NCBI RefSeq assembly: GCF_007992095.1
Contig: NZ_BJZP01000023.1
Span: forward strand, 1-64,000
Direction of reading: 5' to 3'
Length of the DNA stretch: 64,000 nt
Source of the DNA: Paenirhizobium naphthalenivorans
Lineage (GTDB): Bacteria > Pseudomonadota > Alphaproteobacteria > Rhizobiales > Rhizobiaceae
Below are positions 24,783 through 34,522 of this stretch, one piece after another; positions within the stretch are counted from its first letter, which is position 1, and each line of letters begins with the position of its first letter. A program made the position numbers and the translations under genes. A model generated the notes under the pieces. That model was not told where the DNA came from and ran no database searches. It saw nothing but the letters and a program-made list of their open reading frames with translations.

Positions 24783-25178
24783 ATGTATCGGAAGGCGCTC
24801 ACGGTCTTCACTCTTCCATTCCGCGCTGTTTGGTTGTTGATCAAGATTGCAGGCTTTTTGCTGGTGTCAGCGGCATGCCTTCTGGTTGCGGCCTTCGTCG
24901 GCTACTGGATCGTCCTGACGGTTTCCTATGCTTTTCTGCCGCTTGAAACGACCGAGAACATTTGGGCGTGGGCTTCCAATCTCTATGATCGATTGGCTTG
25001 GTTCAAGGCGGCGACAATCGCCGCGTTCTTGCTGCTCATCCTCCCGATCCTTCGGTTTTGGCCGGGCGGAGATCCGATTGTCGAGGCGTTACGTGAGCGC
25101 GACATGAGGCGGTTTCAGGAGGGCGTAGTCGCAGCCCGACTACAGGAAGAAGTAAGAGCAAAGCTTCGCGGCCGATAA
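24783..25178 (+). CDS. Small integral membrane protein
   Basis: 131 aa. Hydrophobic segments at about 10-50 and 78-95, then a charged amphipathic tail (ALRERDMRRFQEGVVAARLQ). The ATG at 24783 lies 6 bases after AAGAGG; an earlier ATG at 24777 is too close to the RBS. It starts a possible unit with the VirC1-like gene (140 bases downstream). Family not recognised. Confidence 0.7.
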   Translation: MYRKALTVFTLPFRAVWLLIKIAGFLLVSAACLLVAAFVGYWIVLTVSYAFLPLETTENIWAWASNLYDRLAWFKAATIAAFLLLILPILRFWPGGDPIVEALRERDMRRFQEGVVAARLQEEVRAKLRGR

Positions 25179-25317
25179 GAGAAAGCGTTTCCCTCGTGTC
25201 AGGTGGGGAGCGAAGGCAACTTGCCGAATCGGATGGATTTCGATCTTCCGCATGCGAACGTGTGGGCGGGATCGGTTGATCGTGACATCGGTTTCGGCTC
25301 AAAGGGTGAGAAATCCA

Positions 25318-26067
25318 ATGATAGTCAAACCTCTCTCGCTCGCCATATCGACCTTCAAAGGCGGGGCCGGAAAGTCGACCCTGAACGTCAATCTTGCTGC
25401 GGAGTTCGCCCAGCAAGGTCACAGGACGCTTCTGATCGATTGCGACGAGCAGGAATCGTCGACGCGCTGGTTTAATGTATCCATGAAGCGGGGGCTGTTA
25501 CCGACCGACGGAACATTGTTACATTTGCGCGTAGCGCCGGGAGACAGATTCCGTGAGCGACTCGACAAGGCTCCGGAGGCAGATATCCGGATCTATGATG
25601 TCGGCGGTTATGTGCATCAACGTGCGATCGAGGTTTACCACGAGTGCGATGCAATCCTCATTCCGGTCATTCCTGAGCCGACGGCTGCAACATCGGCAAT
25701 CAAAGTCGCTACAATTTTGACGGAGATAGGCCGGAAGCGGGATCGTGGGCCGATCCCCTACGCGGCGATCTGGAACTACGTGGACATGATTGCGCTCAAA
25801 CATAATCGATCCCTTCCCGAGGTTCATGCCATCCTGGCGAGCGGCCGGATTCCGATGGTTGAGACAGTCATCCGCAAGAGCAACCATTTCAGCGATGTCG
25901 GGGCGGGTTATGGTTCCCTCTACTCCAAGCTTGCGGGTATCGCAGACAATCCGTCGTTGACGCCGTCGGCCAAACAGCGGGCGTCAGAAAGCGTGCTCGA
26001 CGCAATCGATCTGGTGAAGAGGATCAACAACGAGTTCATCGGACTTCTGCAGGCGGAGGCCGCCTAA
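25318..26067 (+). CDS. ParA-family ATPase, VirC1-like
   Basis: 249 aa. Deviant Walker A FKGGAGKST (residues 13-21), then LLIDCDEQESSTRW and DIRIYDVGGYVHQRA. In length and motifs it resembles VirC1, which in Agrobacterium brings the relaxosome to the cell pole and the VirD4 gate, more than a plasmid partition ParA with an N-terminal DNA-binding domain. The context supports this: two small DNA-binding-type genes and the relaxase follow directly. The ATG at 25318 is chosen over an open frame from 25252. No partner parB is present here. Confidence 0.85.
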   Translation: MIVKPLSLAISTFKGGAGKSTLNVNLAAEFAQQGHRTLLIDCDEQESSTRWFNVSMKRGLLPTDGTLLHLRVAPGDRFRERLDKAPEADIRIYDVGGYVHQRAIEVYHECDAILIPVIPEPTAATSAIKVATILTEIGRKRDRGPIPYAAIWNYVDMIALKHNRSLPEVHAILASGRIPMVETVIRKSNHFSDVGAGYGSLYSKLAGIADNPSLTPSAKQRASESVLDAIDLVKRINNEFIGLLQAEAA

Positions 26068-26070
26068 ACG

Positions 26071-26472
26071 ATGTCGAGGGAAAGAACGCCTGCCGGAAAC
26101 ATTCTCGCCCTTGCCCGATCCCGTGAAGAGCAGGTTAAGGACGTGGAGGAGGCCGCGACATCGTATATGCCGACGACCATCGACCTCGACACACTCATGC
26201 CCGATGGTGATGCACAACGAGAGGAAACAGCGTCTTCTGAGGCCGATGTGCCTAAGGCCCACACGCCAGCCAGGCAAGAACGCAAGGGGCGACCTGTGGC
26301 GCCGGCGCCGGCCAAGGCGGATGGCGTGTCCAGCAAACGAAAACGGATATCGCTCTATCTCGAAGACGACGTGTTGACGAAGATTTTCAGGGTTTCGTTG
26401 GAGAGCCATGAGCAACTGTCGTCGGCAACGCACAGGCTCATCCTGGAGGCGCTGAAGGCGAGGGGGCTGTAG
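26071..26472 (+). CDS. VirC2-like ribbon-helix-helix accessory protein
   Basis: 133 aa. A disordered acidic and Pro-rich N-terminal half, then a C-terminal domain KRISLYLEDDVLTKIFRVSL with SATHRLILEAL, which fits a ribbon-helix-helix fold. It starts 3 bases after the ParA gene. Agrobacterium pairs VirC1 with VirC2 (also RHH), which binds DNA near the transfer origin; the same job is inferred here. Confidence 0.7.
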   Translation: MSRERTPAGNILALARSREEQVKDVEEAATSYMPTTIDLDTLMPDGDAQREETASSEADVPKAHTPARQERKGRPVAPAPAKADGVSSKRKRISLYLEDDVLTKIFRVSLESHEQLSSATHRLILEALKARGL

Positions 26473-26477
26473 ATCGC

Positions 26478-26870
26478 ATGCGACAGCCGCCCATCATGTT
26501 TCGCCTACCAGATCACGTCCTGAGGAATGTCGACGCTCTCGCCGGGCGGCTCGACGTCTCCGTCAACATCGTCGCCAAGCTGATCGTCACCAGGGAGATC
26601 ATGCACGTTCCCGCAATGCTCGAGGAACATGATCGGCAAATGGCGAACATGCATCAGTTTCTCCGCGAACTTGCCTGGCGCAATGAGGCATTTTTAGCGC
26701 AAGAGGTCGGACACGCCGAGGGCACCAGATTGATTGCACAGAAGCTGGATGAGGTGATGGGGTCCATCGACGCCATCCGCGATGCCGCCTTTGTTCGGCC
26801 GTCGTCTTACATTGTCGAGCTCATCAGGAAACACGATGAACAAGGTCTCCAGAAATCCCTCGAAGTCTAG
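26478..26870 (+). CDS. Relaxosome accessory protein, MobC/VirD1-like
   Basis: 130 aa. Starts MRQPPIMFRLPDHVLRNVDA, an RHH-like beginning (strand, then helix LAGRLDVSVNIVAKLIV), followed by a helical region. The 3' end overlaps the relaxase gene by 35 bases, the usual place of the accessory factor that helps the relaxase open the nick site. No specific family is certain. Confidence 0.65.
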   Translation: MRQPPIMFRLPDHVLRNVDALAGRLDVSVNIVAKLIVTREIMHVPAMLEEHDRQMANMHQFLRELAWRNEAFLAQEVGHAEGTRLIAQKLDEVMGSIDAIRDAAFVRPSSYIVELIRKHDEQGLQKSLEV

Positions 26871-28842
26871 ACCTGAAGGTCGGCGACTGCCGAGCTATCT
26901 TGATTTGATCGAAGACGATCTGCGCCGACGTGGCGGCGGCGGAGGCGGAAAACCATCGCCGGCCGGCCAGAGCAAGAGACCGTCGACCAAGCATGCCGGC
27001 GCGGCCTCGGCGATTAGCCGGGCCGCGGGCAACAATGCTGTGGTGGTCAAGGTCCTGTCCTATGGTGCCGGTGCTGGTTCCGCCCGTAACGTGCTTGCCT
27101 ACCAGAGCAAGGAAGAAAAGGCTCAGGATCAGGACGGTCGCGAAGTATCGGATCTGAACGAAGCGGTGCGTTCATGGGAAAGGGATTTCGGCAATCGCAA
27201 GGGGAGCAGCGACGTGCTGCGTCTGACTTACGAGCTTGAAAACACCCGCCGGGAAGGCGTAGCCCGCGCACTTGCTTCACTCGCCGCCGACGGTTTTCAT
27301 AAAGCCGGCGACCCTGCAAGAACCTACGCCTTCAGTGTGAGCGACGGCGTAAACGGGCAAACAAGATTGCATTTCGCACTCGTTATTGCTCATGAAAAGA
27401 AGGACAGGTCGGATCGAAGCACCGGCAATCGCATTCCAGGAGAACTCGATGTGGCGCATGCGATCGATGCACGCCTGGATGAAGCTTTCCGGAAAGAGGG
27501 GCTCACCCCGATCTCGCGATACCCCGCCGAGTTCTCGTCAGGCCCGAAAGGGCTAACGGCGACGCTGCACGCCATGCAGCGCAAGGGCGCGGAGGTGACG
27601 CTTTCGACGACGACGCATGTCGAGGAGCGCCCTGGCAGGAGCGGACGTTATCTCCATGGCACTGAGCGGCGCGAAATCACCACTGCTGATCACAAGCAGC
27701 TTGCGGCAGAAGGGAAAGTCGTTGGCGCTCTGATGCAGACCCGACAGCCGCGGGATTTCATGCACCTGTTGCTGTCAGGACCGGCAAATGTCGATCGCGA
27801 AAAGCTTATTGACGCTGGCCGTGATTTCCTGAGAGAGCAATTTTCAGGGCACCGCTATGCCTCGGCAGTCCACAATCGCAGCGATCTCGACAAGCATCCA
27901 CACATGCATGTGATTGTCGCCCTGCGTAACTCCAATGGCAAAATGCTCAATCCGAACATCCGCGATTTTACCGAATGGCGGCTCCGTTTCGCCGACAAGG
28001 CCCGTGAACGTGGCATCCCGATCGATCGTCAAAAGCGCCTCGAGCGGGCCGGCCCGCCTCCCGTGAAGCGTTGGGAATGGGAGATGTTCCGGCGGATGGG
28101 AGCCACGGCTCCGAGCAACGTCGTCGACAAAGTCCTGGCAAAGATTCGAGATACACCGACTTCTCCCAGATTGCAGGATGCTCAAAAGCGGCTCGATCAG
28201 AGCCGGCGCTCAGTCGGACTTGTTCTGAAGATGCTGGACGGGATAGCAAAGGACCGATCCGCTCCCAGCACGGCGCGCGAACTTAGTCAGGACCTGTCTA
28301 TAGGGCTCCAACGTGAATACCAGCGGCTTGAAACAGCCGTCCGTGCCGGTCGTGACCCAACAAACGAAAAAGGAGCAGAGCACATGCTGAGATCCACACC
28401 TATAAGCGCCGCCCAGGCGAAGGCCGCGAAGGAGACTCTGGCGAGCACCGCCGTTAGCCTGGCTACAAAGATTGCCAATCCATCCGATCGGCTGATCTTC
28501 GAGCAGGCAACCAAGATCATTGGGAAAGTCGTTGGGCTCCAACTCGACTCACGCGTGGCCAAAAACCGCGATCTCGGTGAAGTCGGGAAAGACAAAAGCG
28601 GCCTTGATAGTTTGGCGACGAAATCTGCGGCCGGTCGAGATCACGTTGCAGAGCAGGGTGTCGTCAACAAGAGTTCGAACAACCGGACGATCGATCAAAC
28701 GCGCATTGCCCGGTCCAATGCCGAGCACGACAGGCCCGAAGCCGATCGCGACCGTGACAAGACCCAACAACGTACGCGAGAGGCGCAAAAATCGGTCAAG
28801 CTTCGCGCTCCTCAGGAAAAAGATCGGGACCGCAGTCGCTGA
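26836..28842 (+). CDS. Relaxase, VirD2-like (MOBP type)
   Basis: 668 aa. It nicks one strand at the transfer origin, stays bound to the 5' end and is exported with it. A Gly-rich leader (33-38) is followed by the relaxase domain (about 68-410). The probable catalytic Tyr is Y89 in RNVLAYQSKE. The metal-binding motif III is HPHMHVIV (H354, H356, H358), followed by NIRDFTEWRLRFADKARERG, as in VirD2-type enzymes. The C-terminal 250 residues are basic and charged and may carry the export signal. The ATG at 26836 is chosen; the longer frame begins inside the preceding gene. The match to rhizobial MOBP relaxases is from family knowledge. Confidence 0.88.
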   Translation: MNKVSRNPSKSRPEGRRLPSYLDLIEDDLRRRGGGGGGKPSPAGQSKRPSTKHAGAASAISRAAGNNAVVVKVLSYGAGAGSARNVLAYQSKEEKAQDQDGREVSDLNEAVRSWERDFGNRKGSSDVLRLTYELENTRREGVARALASLAADGFHKAGDPARTYAFSVSDGVNGQTRLHFALVIAHEKKDRSDRSTGNRIPGELDVAHAIDARLDEAFRKEGLTPISRYPAEFSSGPKGLTATLHAMQRKGAEVTLSTTTHVEERPGRSGRYLHGTERREITTADHKQLAAEGKVVGALMQTRQPRDFMHLLLSGPANVDREKLIDAGRDFLREQFSGHRYASAVHNRSDLDKHPHMHVIVALRNSNGKMLNPNIRDFTEWRLRFADKARERGIPIDRQKRLERAGPPPVKRWEWEMFRRMGATAPSNVVDKVLAKIRDTPTSPRLQDAQKRLDQSRRSVGLVLKMLDGIAKDRSAPSTARELSQDLSIGLQREYQRLETAVRAGRDPTNEKGAEHMLRSTPISAAQAKAAKETLASTAVSLATKIANPSDRLIFEQATKIIGKVVGLQLDSRVAKNRDLGEVGKDKSGLDSLATKSAAGRDHVAEQGVVNKSSNNRTIDQTRIARSNAEHDRPEADRDRDKTQQRTREAQKSVKLRAPQEKDRDRSR

Positions 28843-28861
28843 AACGTTCTCCACCCTGCAT

Positions 28862-29494
28862 CTAGGCTGAGCGACGCCGGTTCGAACTCAAGATTCTTTG
28901 GATCTCGTCGTTGAGCCATCGGGCTTCCATGGTTTCAGAGGGATAGGGAAATTGCGGATTCGTTTCGAGCGGAGAAGGAACAGGTTGATCACCTTGCACC
29001 CCAAAATAGTGGATGCCGGTTATGCCCGCCTCACTTGCTGCAAGCAGTCCCGCGGCGGTGCTACTGACCAATATGGTCTCCTTCTTTTCGACACCGTACC
29101 ACTCGATCGCACGCAACACCGTATTAGCGGTAACCCTGCGGCGCCGCCCATCTCGAACTTGAAGGAGCGCGGGTTCTTGCAAAAAAGTGCCCCATCGCAT
29201 CCAGAAGTCCGGTACGGCGCCTCGAGTCTTCAATAGATCGTCGAGTATCCGGGTCAGAGCCACGAATTCAGAGCTGCCGTGGGTTCCGCCGTCCATGCCC
29301 CTTGTGTCCGAAATAAAGCCGAAACGAACCCCCGCCTCACGAAGCTGCTGCAGCATCTGGACAAACACGTTGCTGACATCCCCCAACATAAAGTCGCGGG
29401 TGGAATTATTCAGTCGCAAAAGGGTGCCATCTCTTTCAAAGATGACAAGGCCCGTTGAACCAATTCTTCGCAAAATGCTGTCGCTGATGTTCAT
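28862..29494 (-). CDS. HAD-like protein with altered nucleophile
   Basis: 210 aa. HAD-fold hallmarks: motif I VIFERDGTLLR (about 17-27), motif II FISDTRG (about 60), helix and Lys region VEKKETILVSST, and an AGITGIHYFG end. In active members motif I reads DxDGT; here it is ERDGT, so the nucleophilic Asp is Glu. The protein may be a poor or changed phosphatase. The nearest named type would be the GmhB/HisB group (DRDGT). It lies between the relaxase (convergent) and luxI (same strand, 96 bases apart) and may be co-transcribed with luxI. Confidence 0.7.
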   Translation of the reverse strand: MNISDSILRRIGSTGLVIFERDGTLLRLNNSTRDFMLGDVSNVFVQMLQQLREAGVRFGFISDTRGMDGGTHGSSEFVALTRILDDLLKTRGAVPDFWMRWGTFLQEPALLQVRDGRRRRVTANTVLRAIEWYGVEKKETILVSSTAAGLLAASEAGITGIHYFGVQGDQPVPSPLETNPQFPYPSETMEARWLNDEIQRILSSNRRRSA

Positions 29495-29590
29495 TGCCTG
29501 GCGATCAAAGCTGGCCGCCAGCTTTGCCTTCTTGAAACGAAAAACTTCAGTCCGTCCCTCCCGGTTCTGGTTGGCTTCCAGTAATACCGG

Positions 29591-30256
29591 TCAAGCGGTC
29601 ATGAGCGCTGGCATTTCGACTTCCCGCTTGGAAAACGAACGGCCCGAATACAGGGGGACGCTGACCTGCAGGCTCTGTTGCATTTGCGCCCGCACGCGCT
29701 GTGAGACCTCGAACACTCCACAGCACACCGGAAATCTGCCATAGCCATCTGCGCGACCGAGCTCATCGAACTCAGCTCCGGCGCGCTTGTACAATCTCCG
29801 CATTTGCGGTTCATAGTTCGAGATCAGGGTATCGATGCCGTTATCGAGGGCAACTTCGCAAAGCGCCAGAAGGAGCAGACAAAAGGCACGATCAGGACGT
29901 AGGTCAAGGAGATCGCGGTCTATTGCCTCTTCGTCTATGCACATACGTGTCCCTTCCCAGATTCCCGGTGCGATGAGATCGCATGCATTGGGGAATGTCT
30001 CACGGAAGACGTCGTATAAAAGTGTGGGACCCGTCGTCGGCATGAGGCGGACCGATCCGTAGAGTTTCTCTGTGCTGTCATCACACCAGAACAGATAGGC
30101 AGGATGCAGATCGTCATATTGGTCGCGCTCGCAAGCGCCGGATACGCTAACCTTCCAGCATAATTGATCCGCAAACACTCTCTTGCGCAGTCGAAACGAT
30201 TGATCAAGCAGATGCCGGTACCTGTCGAATTCGTGGGCTTGCACAAGAAGATACAT
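29591..30256 (-). CDS. LuxI-family acyl-homoserine-lactone synthase
   Basis: 221 aa. It makes an acyl-homoserine lactone signal from S-adenosylmethionine and an acyl carrier protein. The residues invariant in the family are all present: R24, F28, W34, D45, D48, R70, E102, R105 (in RLRKRVFADQLCWKV, ERDQYDD, YGSVRLMP and WEGTRMCID). The ATG at 30256 follows GGAGG by 5 bases, so the longer frame is not used. A LuxR-type receptor gene lies 4.3 kb away on the same strand, with acdS/mdeB pseudogenes and acdR between them. Which acyl chain is made cannot be told. Confidence 0.93.
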   Translation of the reverse strand: MYLLVQAHEFDRYRHLLDQSFRLRKRVFADQLCWKVSVSGACERDQYDDLHPAYLFWCDDSTEKLYGSVRLMPTTGPTLLYDVFRETFPNACDLIAPGIWEGTRMCIDEEAIDRDLLDLRPDRAFCLLLLALCEVALDNGIDTLISNYEPQMRRLYKRAGAEFDELGRADGYGRFPVCCGVFEVSQRVRAQMQQSLQVSVPLYSGRSFSKREVEMPALMTA

Positions 30257-30325
30257 CTTTGCCTCCATCGTTTGATGGTAAGCAACATGAAGATTGCTCG
30301 GATAACGATAAATACCCCAAGATGG

Positions 30326-30343
30326 TACCCCCAACTAGGGGTA
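30326..30343. promoter_or_regulatory. Lux-box-like dyad upstream of luxI
   Basis: TACCCC, 6-base spacer CAACTA, GGGGTA. The dyad centre lies about 80 bases upstream of the luxI start. Size and symmetry fit a LuxR-type site, but the sequence is not that of the Ti-plasmid tra box. Confidence 0.45.
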
Positions 30344-30422
30344 TTGCGAAAACGCCCATATTCGATAACGGCCGTCGCAAAGCCAGCAAATGTGTCTTTC
30401 ATCCGCGAGCGTTTCGTGCCTG

Positions 30423-32814
30423 CTAAGGGAAAATGAGTGTTAGACCGTCCGGAAGCCGTTTCCCAGCAGTCAACTGGTTGACTGACTGCATCAGCGACTG
30501 CCTGTCGACGCGGAAATGGCGGTATAGATCGCGGATCGTTCCGGTTTGTCCAAAATGCTCGACGCCGTGGGAGATCGTCCGGTGCCCCGCAACGGCGCCC
30601 AGCCAAGACAAGGTCGCCGGGTGTCCGTCGATGACGGTAACGATGTCGCAGTCGCGAGGCAGGGGATCGAGCAGCGTCTCGATATGACTCCGCGCTCTCG
30701 GATTGCCGCGCGCGCTCCCTCTGCGCGGCCGTCCACCCGGCATTGAGACGGTCGGCCGACGTTACGGCGAGCACGCCGATGTCCCGTCTCGCTTCGCCGA
30801 TCACACCAGCAGCGGCGATAGCCTCGTCGGCGACCGCGCCCTGATAGGCGATGACGACAGCGCAGTTCGGCCCCGGCTTGCGCAGCCAATAGGCGCCATC
30901 GATGGCGCCCTGCCGGAAGTCGTCGTCGACGCGCTTTGCCGGTTGCTCGAGCGGCTTGGTGGTGAGGCGCAGATACACCGACCCGCCGGTCTCGTCGCGC
31001 AGCCATGTGCGCTCGTCCCTCTGTCCTTCACCGTCGCGCTGTAGATAGTCGAAAGCCCATTCCATGATGACGGCAAGTTCGTCGGCAAAGGCGGGCTCGA
31101 ACGCCGCCAGCCCATCCTGGCTCATGCCGATCAAGGGCGTTCCGATGGACTGGTGCGCACCGCCCTCGGGAGCCAGTGTTATGCCCGAGGGCGTGCCGAC
31201 GATGATGAAGCGCGCATCCTGATAACAGGCGTAGTTGAGCGCATCGAGGCCGCGGCACACGAAGGGATCGTAGACTGTGCCGATCGGTATCAGCCGCTTG
31301 CCGAATAGGGAGTGGCTGAGGCCGGCCGCGCCGAGCAGCAGGAAGAGGTTCATCTCGGCGATGCCCAGTTCCACATGCTGCCCCTTCGGCGTAAATTCCC
31401 ATTTCGCGGTCGAGGGGATGCGGTACTCGATGAAGGCATCCGCCATGGCCTCGCGGGCAAAGAGCTTGCGCCGGTTGACCCAAGGACCAAGACTGGTCGT
31501 GCCGGTGACGTCCGGCGACGTCGTTAATATGCGAGCGGCCAGTTTGCTTTCGCCCTTGGCGAGATCGTCGAGGATCTTGCCGAAGGCGGCTTGGGTCGAT
31601 ATCTCGCGCGCGCTGTCGATTTCGATCGGCGGGACGTCGATGTGCGCGTCATCGTGGCGCCGGGGTCCCTTCGAGAAGAAAGGCACGTTCGCAAGAAACT
31701 GCTTCAGGCCGGGAATGTCGCCGACACTGGCGAACGGTTCCCACTCCTGCCCGGCGGCAATGCCCATATGCGCCTGCCAGTCGGCGAACTGCTTGCTGTT
31801 CATCAGCCCGCCGTGGTTGTCCTTGTGACCGGCTATCGGCGTGCCCCAGCCCTTGATCGTATAGGCGAGAAAGCAGGTCGGGCGATCGGGATCAATCCGG
31901 GCGAAGGCATCTGCCATCGTCTCCACGCAGTTGCCGCCGAGATTTTCCATCAAGGCGGCAAGCTCGGAGTCGCTGCGGCGGTCGATGAGAGAGGATATGT
32001 CGCCCTGGTCGCCGAGGTCGTCCATCAGGCGTTTCCGCCACACCGCGCCGCCCATGAAGGTCAGCGCCGCGTAGTCCTGGTTGGGGCACCGGTCTATCCA
32101 GTCCCGCAGCCGGTCTCCACCCGGCTCCTCAAAGGCTGTGCGCTGCAGGGCGCCGTATTTGACGCGAACGACATCCCAGCCGAAGGCATCGAAAATTTTC
32201 TCGATGCGCTCGAACAGTCCCTCGCGAACGATGCCGTCGAGGGATTGGCGATTGTAGTCGATGATCCACCAGCAATTGCGTAGGTCGTTCTTCCAGCCCT
32301 CCTGCAGGGTCTCGTAGATATTCCCCTCATCGAGCTCGGCATCGCCCATCAAGGCAACCATGTGGCCGCATGCCAGATCGTCCCCCCACTCCTTCGCCCG
32401 AATGAAGTCCTGGACGATGGAGGCCAGCGCCGTGATGCCGACGCCAAGCCCGACCGAACCCGTCGAGAAATCGACATCGTCTATATCCTTGGTTCGGCTG
32501 GGGTAGCTCTGCACGCCGCCCAAGCCACGGAAGTTTTCCATCTTCTCCCGCGTCTGGTTTCCCATGAGATAGTGTATGGCATGGAAGACCGGCGAGGCAT
32601 GCGGCTTGACGGCGACCCTGTCCTCGGGCCGGAGCGCCGAAAAGTAGAGCGCCGTCATGATCGACACCATTGAGGCCGAACTGGCCTGATGGCCGCCGAT
32701 CTTGATGCCGTCGACCTTGGGCCGGACATGATTGGCGTTGTGGATCATCCAGTGCGACAACCATAGCAGTCGCTGTTCGATGGTCTTGAGGTGCAGGCGT
32801 CGGAAATCTATCAT
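30423..32814 (-). pseudogene. mdeB: Alpha-ketoacid dehydrogenase E1 (mdeB-like, transketolase fold), frameshifted
   Basis: An intact product would be about 797 aa. The start MIDFRRLHLKTIEQRLLWLS, the thiamine diphosphate site GDAELDEGN ... WWIIDYNRQS and the downstream parts are well kept. The frame breaks at about 30706-30717, inside a GC dinucleotide run: upstream it reads GWTAAQRERAR, and the true C-terminus (SHIETLLDPLPRDCDIVTVI to GLTLIFP) continues in another frame. Two bases missing from the run would explain this. MdeB-type E1 acts on 2-oxobutyrate, the product of the neighbouring ACC deaminase, so the two form one pathway. Either real decay or a sequencing error. Confidence 0.82.
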
Positions 32815-32860
32815 CGGTGCGTCCACAACTGCGGTGAGGGGTCGGGCTCGGAAAGAGGGC

Positions 32861-33879
32861 TCAGCCCTCCCTGTAGTAATAGCTGTAGCCGTTGAGCGCC
32901 GGCGCGCCGCCGAGATGGGCATAGAGCACTCTCGATCCCTCCGGGAAAAAGCCCTTGCGCGTCAGGTCGATCATTCCCTGCATCGACTTGCCCTCGTATA
33001 CCGGATCGGTGATCATTGCCTCGGTGCGAGCGGCGAGGCGGATGGCGTCGTTCGTCTCCTCCGAGGGAACGCCATAGGCCGGATAGGCGAAGTCCGGATT
33101 TATGACGATCTCGTCTTCGCGAACCTTGCGCCCCAGGCCGACCAGTTCCGATGTATTGTCGACGATCGCCCGCACCTGCGCCCGGGTCTGGTCGAGCGTA
33201 CCGGAGGCATCGATCCCGATCACCCGGTCGGCGCGGTCCTGCGCGGCGAAACCGACGATCATGCCGGCCTGGGTGGAGCCCGCGACGACGCACACGACGA
33301 TGTAGTCGAATTTGAAGCCGAGCGCCTCTTCCTGTTCCGCGACCTCTTCGGCGAAACCGATATAGCCGAGCGCACCGTATTTGTGCACCGATGCACCGGC
33401 GGGGATCGGGTAGGGCTTGCCGCCTTGATCCTTGACGGACTGGATAGCGTCCTCCCAGCTCTTGCGGATGCCAATGTCGAAGCCGTCGTCGACAAGGCGG
33501 CTGTCGGCGCCCATCAGGCGGGTCATCAGGATGTTGCCGACGCGATCATAAACGGCGTCATAGTGTGGCACCCAATTCTCCTGGATCACCACGCATTTCA
33601 TGCCGATCTTGGCGGCGGTCGCGGCGACCATTCGTGTGTGGTTCGACTGCACCCCACCGATCGAGACAAGCGTGTCCGCACCCGAGGCGATTGCGTCCGG
33701 CACGGTATATTCCAGTTTGCGCAGCTTGTTCCCCCCATGGCGAGGCCCGAATTGCAGTCGTCACGCTTGGCGTAAATCTGCACCTTTCCACCCAGCGCTT
33801 CGGTCAGGCGTGGCAGATGCTCGATCGGAGTCGGCCCGAAGGTGAGGGGGTAGCGTTCAAAACTTGCGAGAAGGGACAT
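32861..33879 (-). pseudogene. acdS: 1-aminocyclopropane-1-carboxylate deaminase, frameshifted
   Basis: A PLP enzyme that cleaves the plant ethylene precursor ACC to 2-oxobutyrate and ammonia. N-terminal part [20 protein letters not shown] to [11 protein letters not shown]; then one base is missing in a run of six C (33731-33736, plus strand), right before the PLP-lysine motif NKLRKLEY. The rest ([20 protein letters not shown] to [11 protein letters not shown]) is complete. Restoring one base gives 339 aa, the normal length. The run is homopolymeric, so a sequencing error is possible. It is divergent from acdR, with mdeB downstream on the same strand. Confidence 0.88.
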
Positions 33880-34033
33880 CGGGGGCTCCGGAAAGGGTGG
33901 ATCGGTGTTTGCACGTCACCCACAGAGTAATGGACCTTTGCTGAAAGGTGCTTCCGAAATCAGCCCTACTTATGTAGCCTATTGTATGAACGGGCGAATT
34001 AATGAAGAGAATGATCTCATCATAGGTAAAAAT

Positions 34034-34510
34034 ATGGAAGAATCTCTCAAGGGCTTATTGGACCGCGCGGATTTGCGCATCCTGCGAACGCTTCAGGCCG
34101 AAGGACGACTGACCAATGCGGAACTGGCGACCCGGGTCAATGCCAGCGCAGCAACCTGCCATCGACGCACCCAGCGCCTATTCGAAGAGGGCTACATTAC
34201 CGGCGTTCGTGCCGAAATCGCACCGGCGTCGGTTGGCCTCGGGGCACTCGTTATGGTCGGCGTCGTATTGGATCGATCGACCCCGGACAGCTTTGCCGCA
34301 TTCGAGGGGGCGGTCCTCGAACTGAAGGAAGTGCTGGACTGCAATCTGGTGGCTGGTGACTTCGACTATCTTTTGAAGATCCGCGTGCGCGACATGGCGG
34401 ATTTCAACAAACTGCACGGCAACAAGCTGATCGCACTGCCCGGTGTCCGACAGACACGGACGTTTTTTGTCATGAAGAAAGTCAAGGACAATGCGCGCCT
34501 TCCATTCTAA
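34034..34510 (+). CDS. acdR: Lrp/AsnC-family regulator of ACC deaminase
   Basis: 158 aa. N-terminal helix-turn-helix (RADLRILRTLQAEGRLTNAE, with SAATCHRRTQRL) and a C-terminal ligand-binding domain (VAGDFDYLLKIRVRDMADFN, LPGVRQTRTFFVMKKV). It is divergent from acdS with 154 bases between the starts, the arrangement known for acdR, which turns on acdS in the presence of ACC. The gene is intact although acdS and mdeB are frameshifted. The ATG at 34034 matches the usual AcdR start (MEE.L..LLDRADL); an in-frame ATG at 33986 would add 16 residues. Confidence 0.9.
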   Translation: MEESLKGLLDRADLRILRTLQAEGRLTNAELATRVNASAATCHRRTQRLFEEGYITGVRAEIAPASVGLGALVMVGVVLDRSTPDSFAAFEGAVLELKEVLDCNLVAGDFDYLLKIRVRDMADFNKLHGNKLIALPGVRQTRTFFVMKKVKDNARLPF

Positions 34511-34522
34511 GGTTGGGTCACT

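Noticed and set aside
24650..25317. Search for a transfer origin near the relaxase unit
   Set aside because: No sequence similar to known IncP, IncQ or T-border nick regions was seen; absence by eye is not proof.
29935..32922. 995-residue continuous frame containing mdeB and part of luxI
   Set aside because: After about 30706 it leaves the mdeB frame and continues by chance through luxI in the wrong frame.
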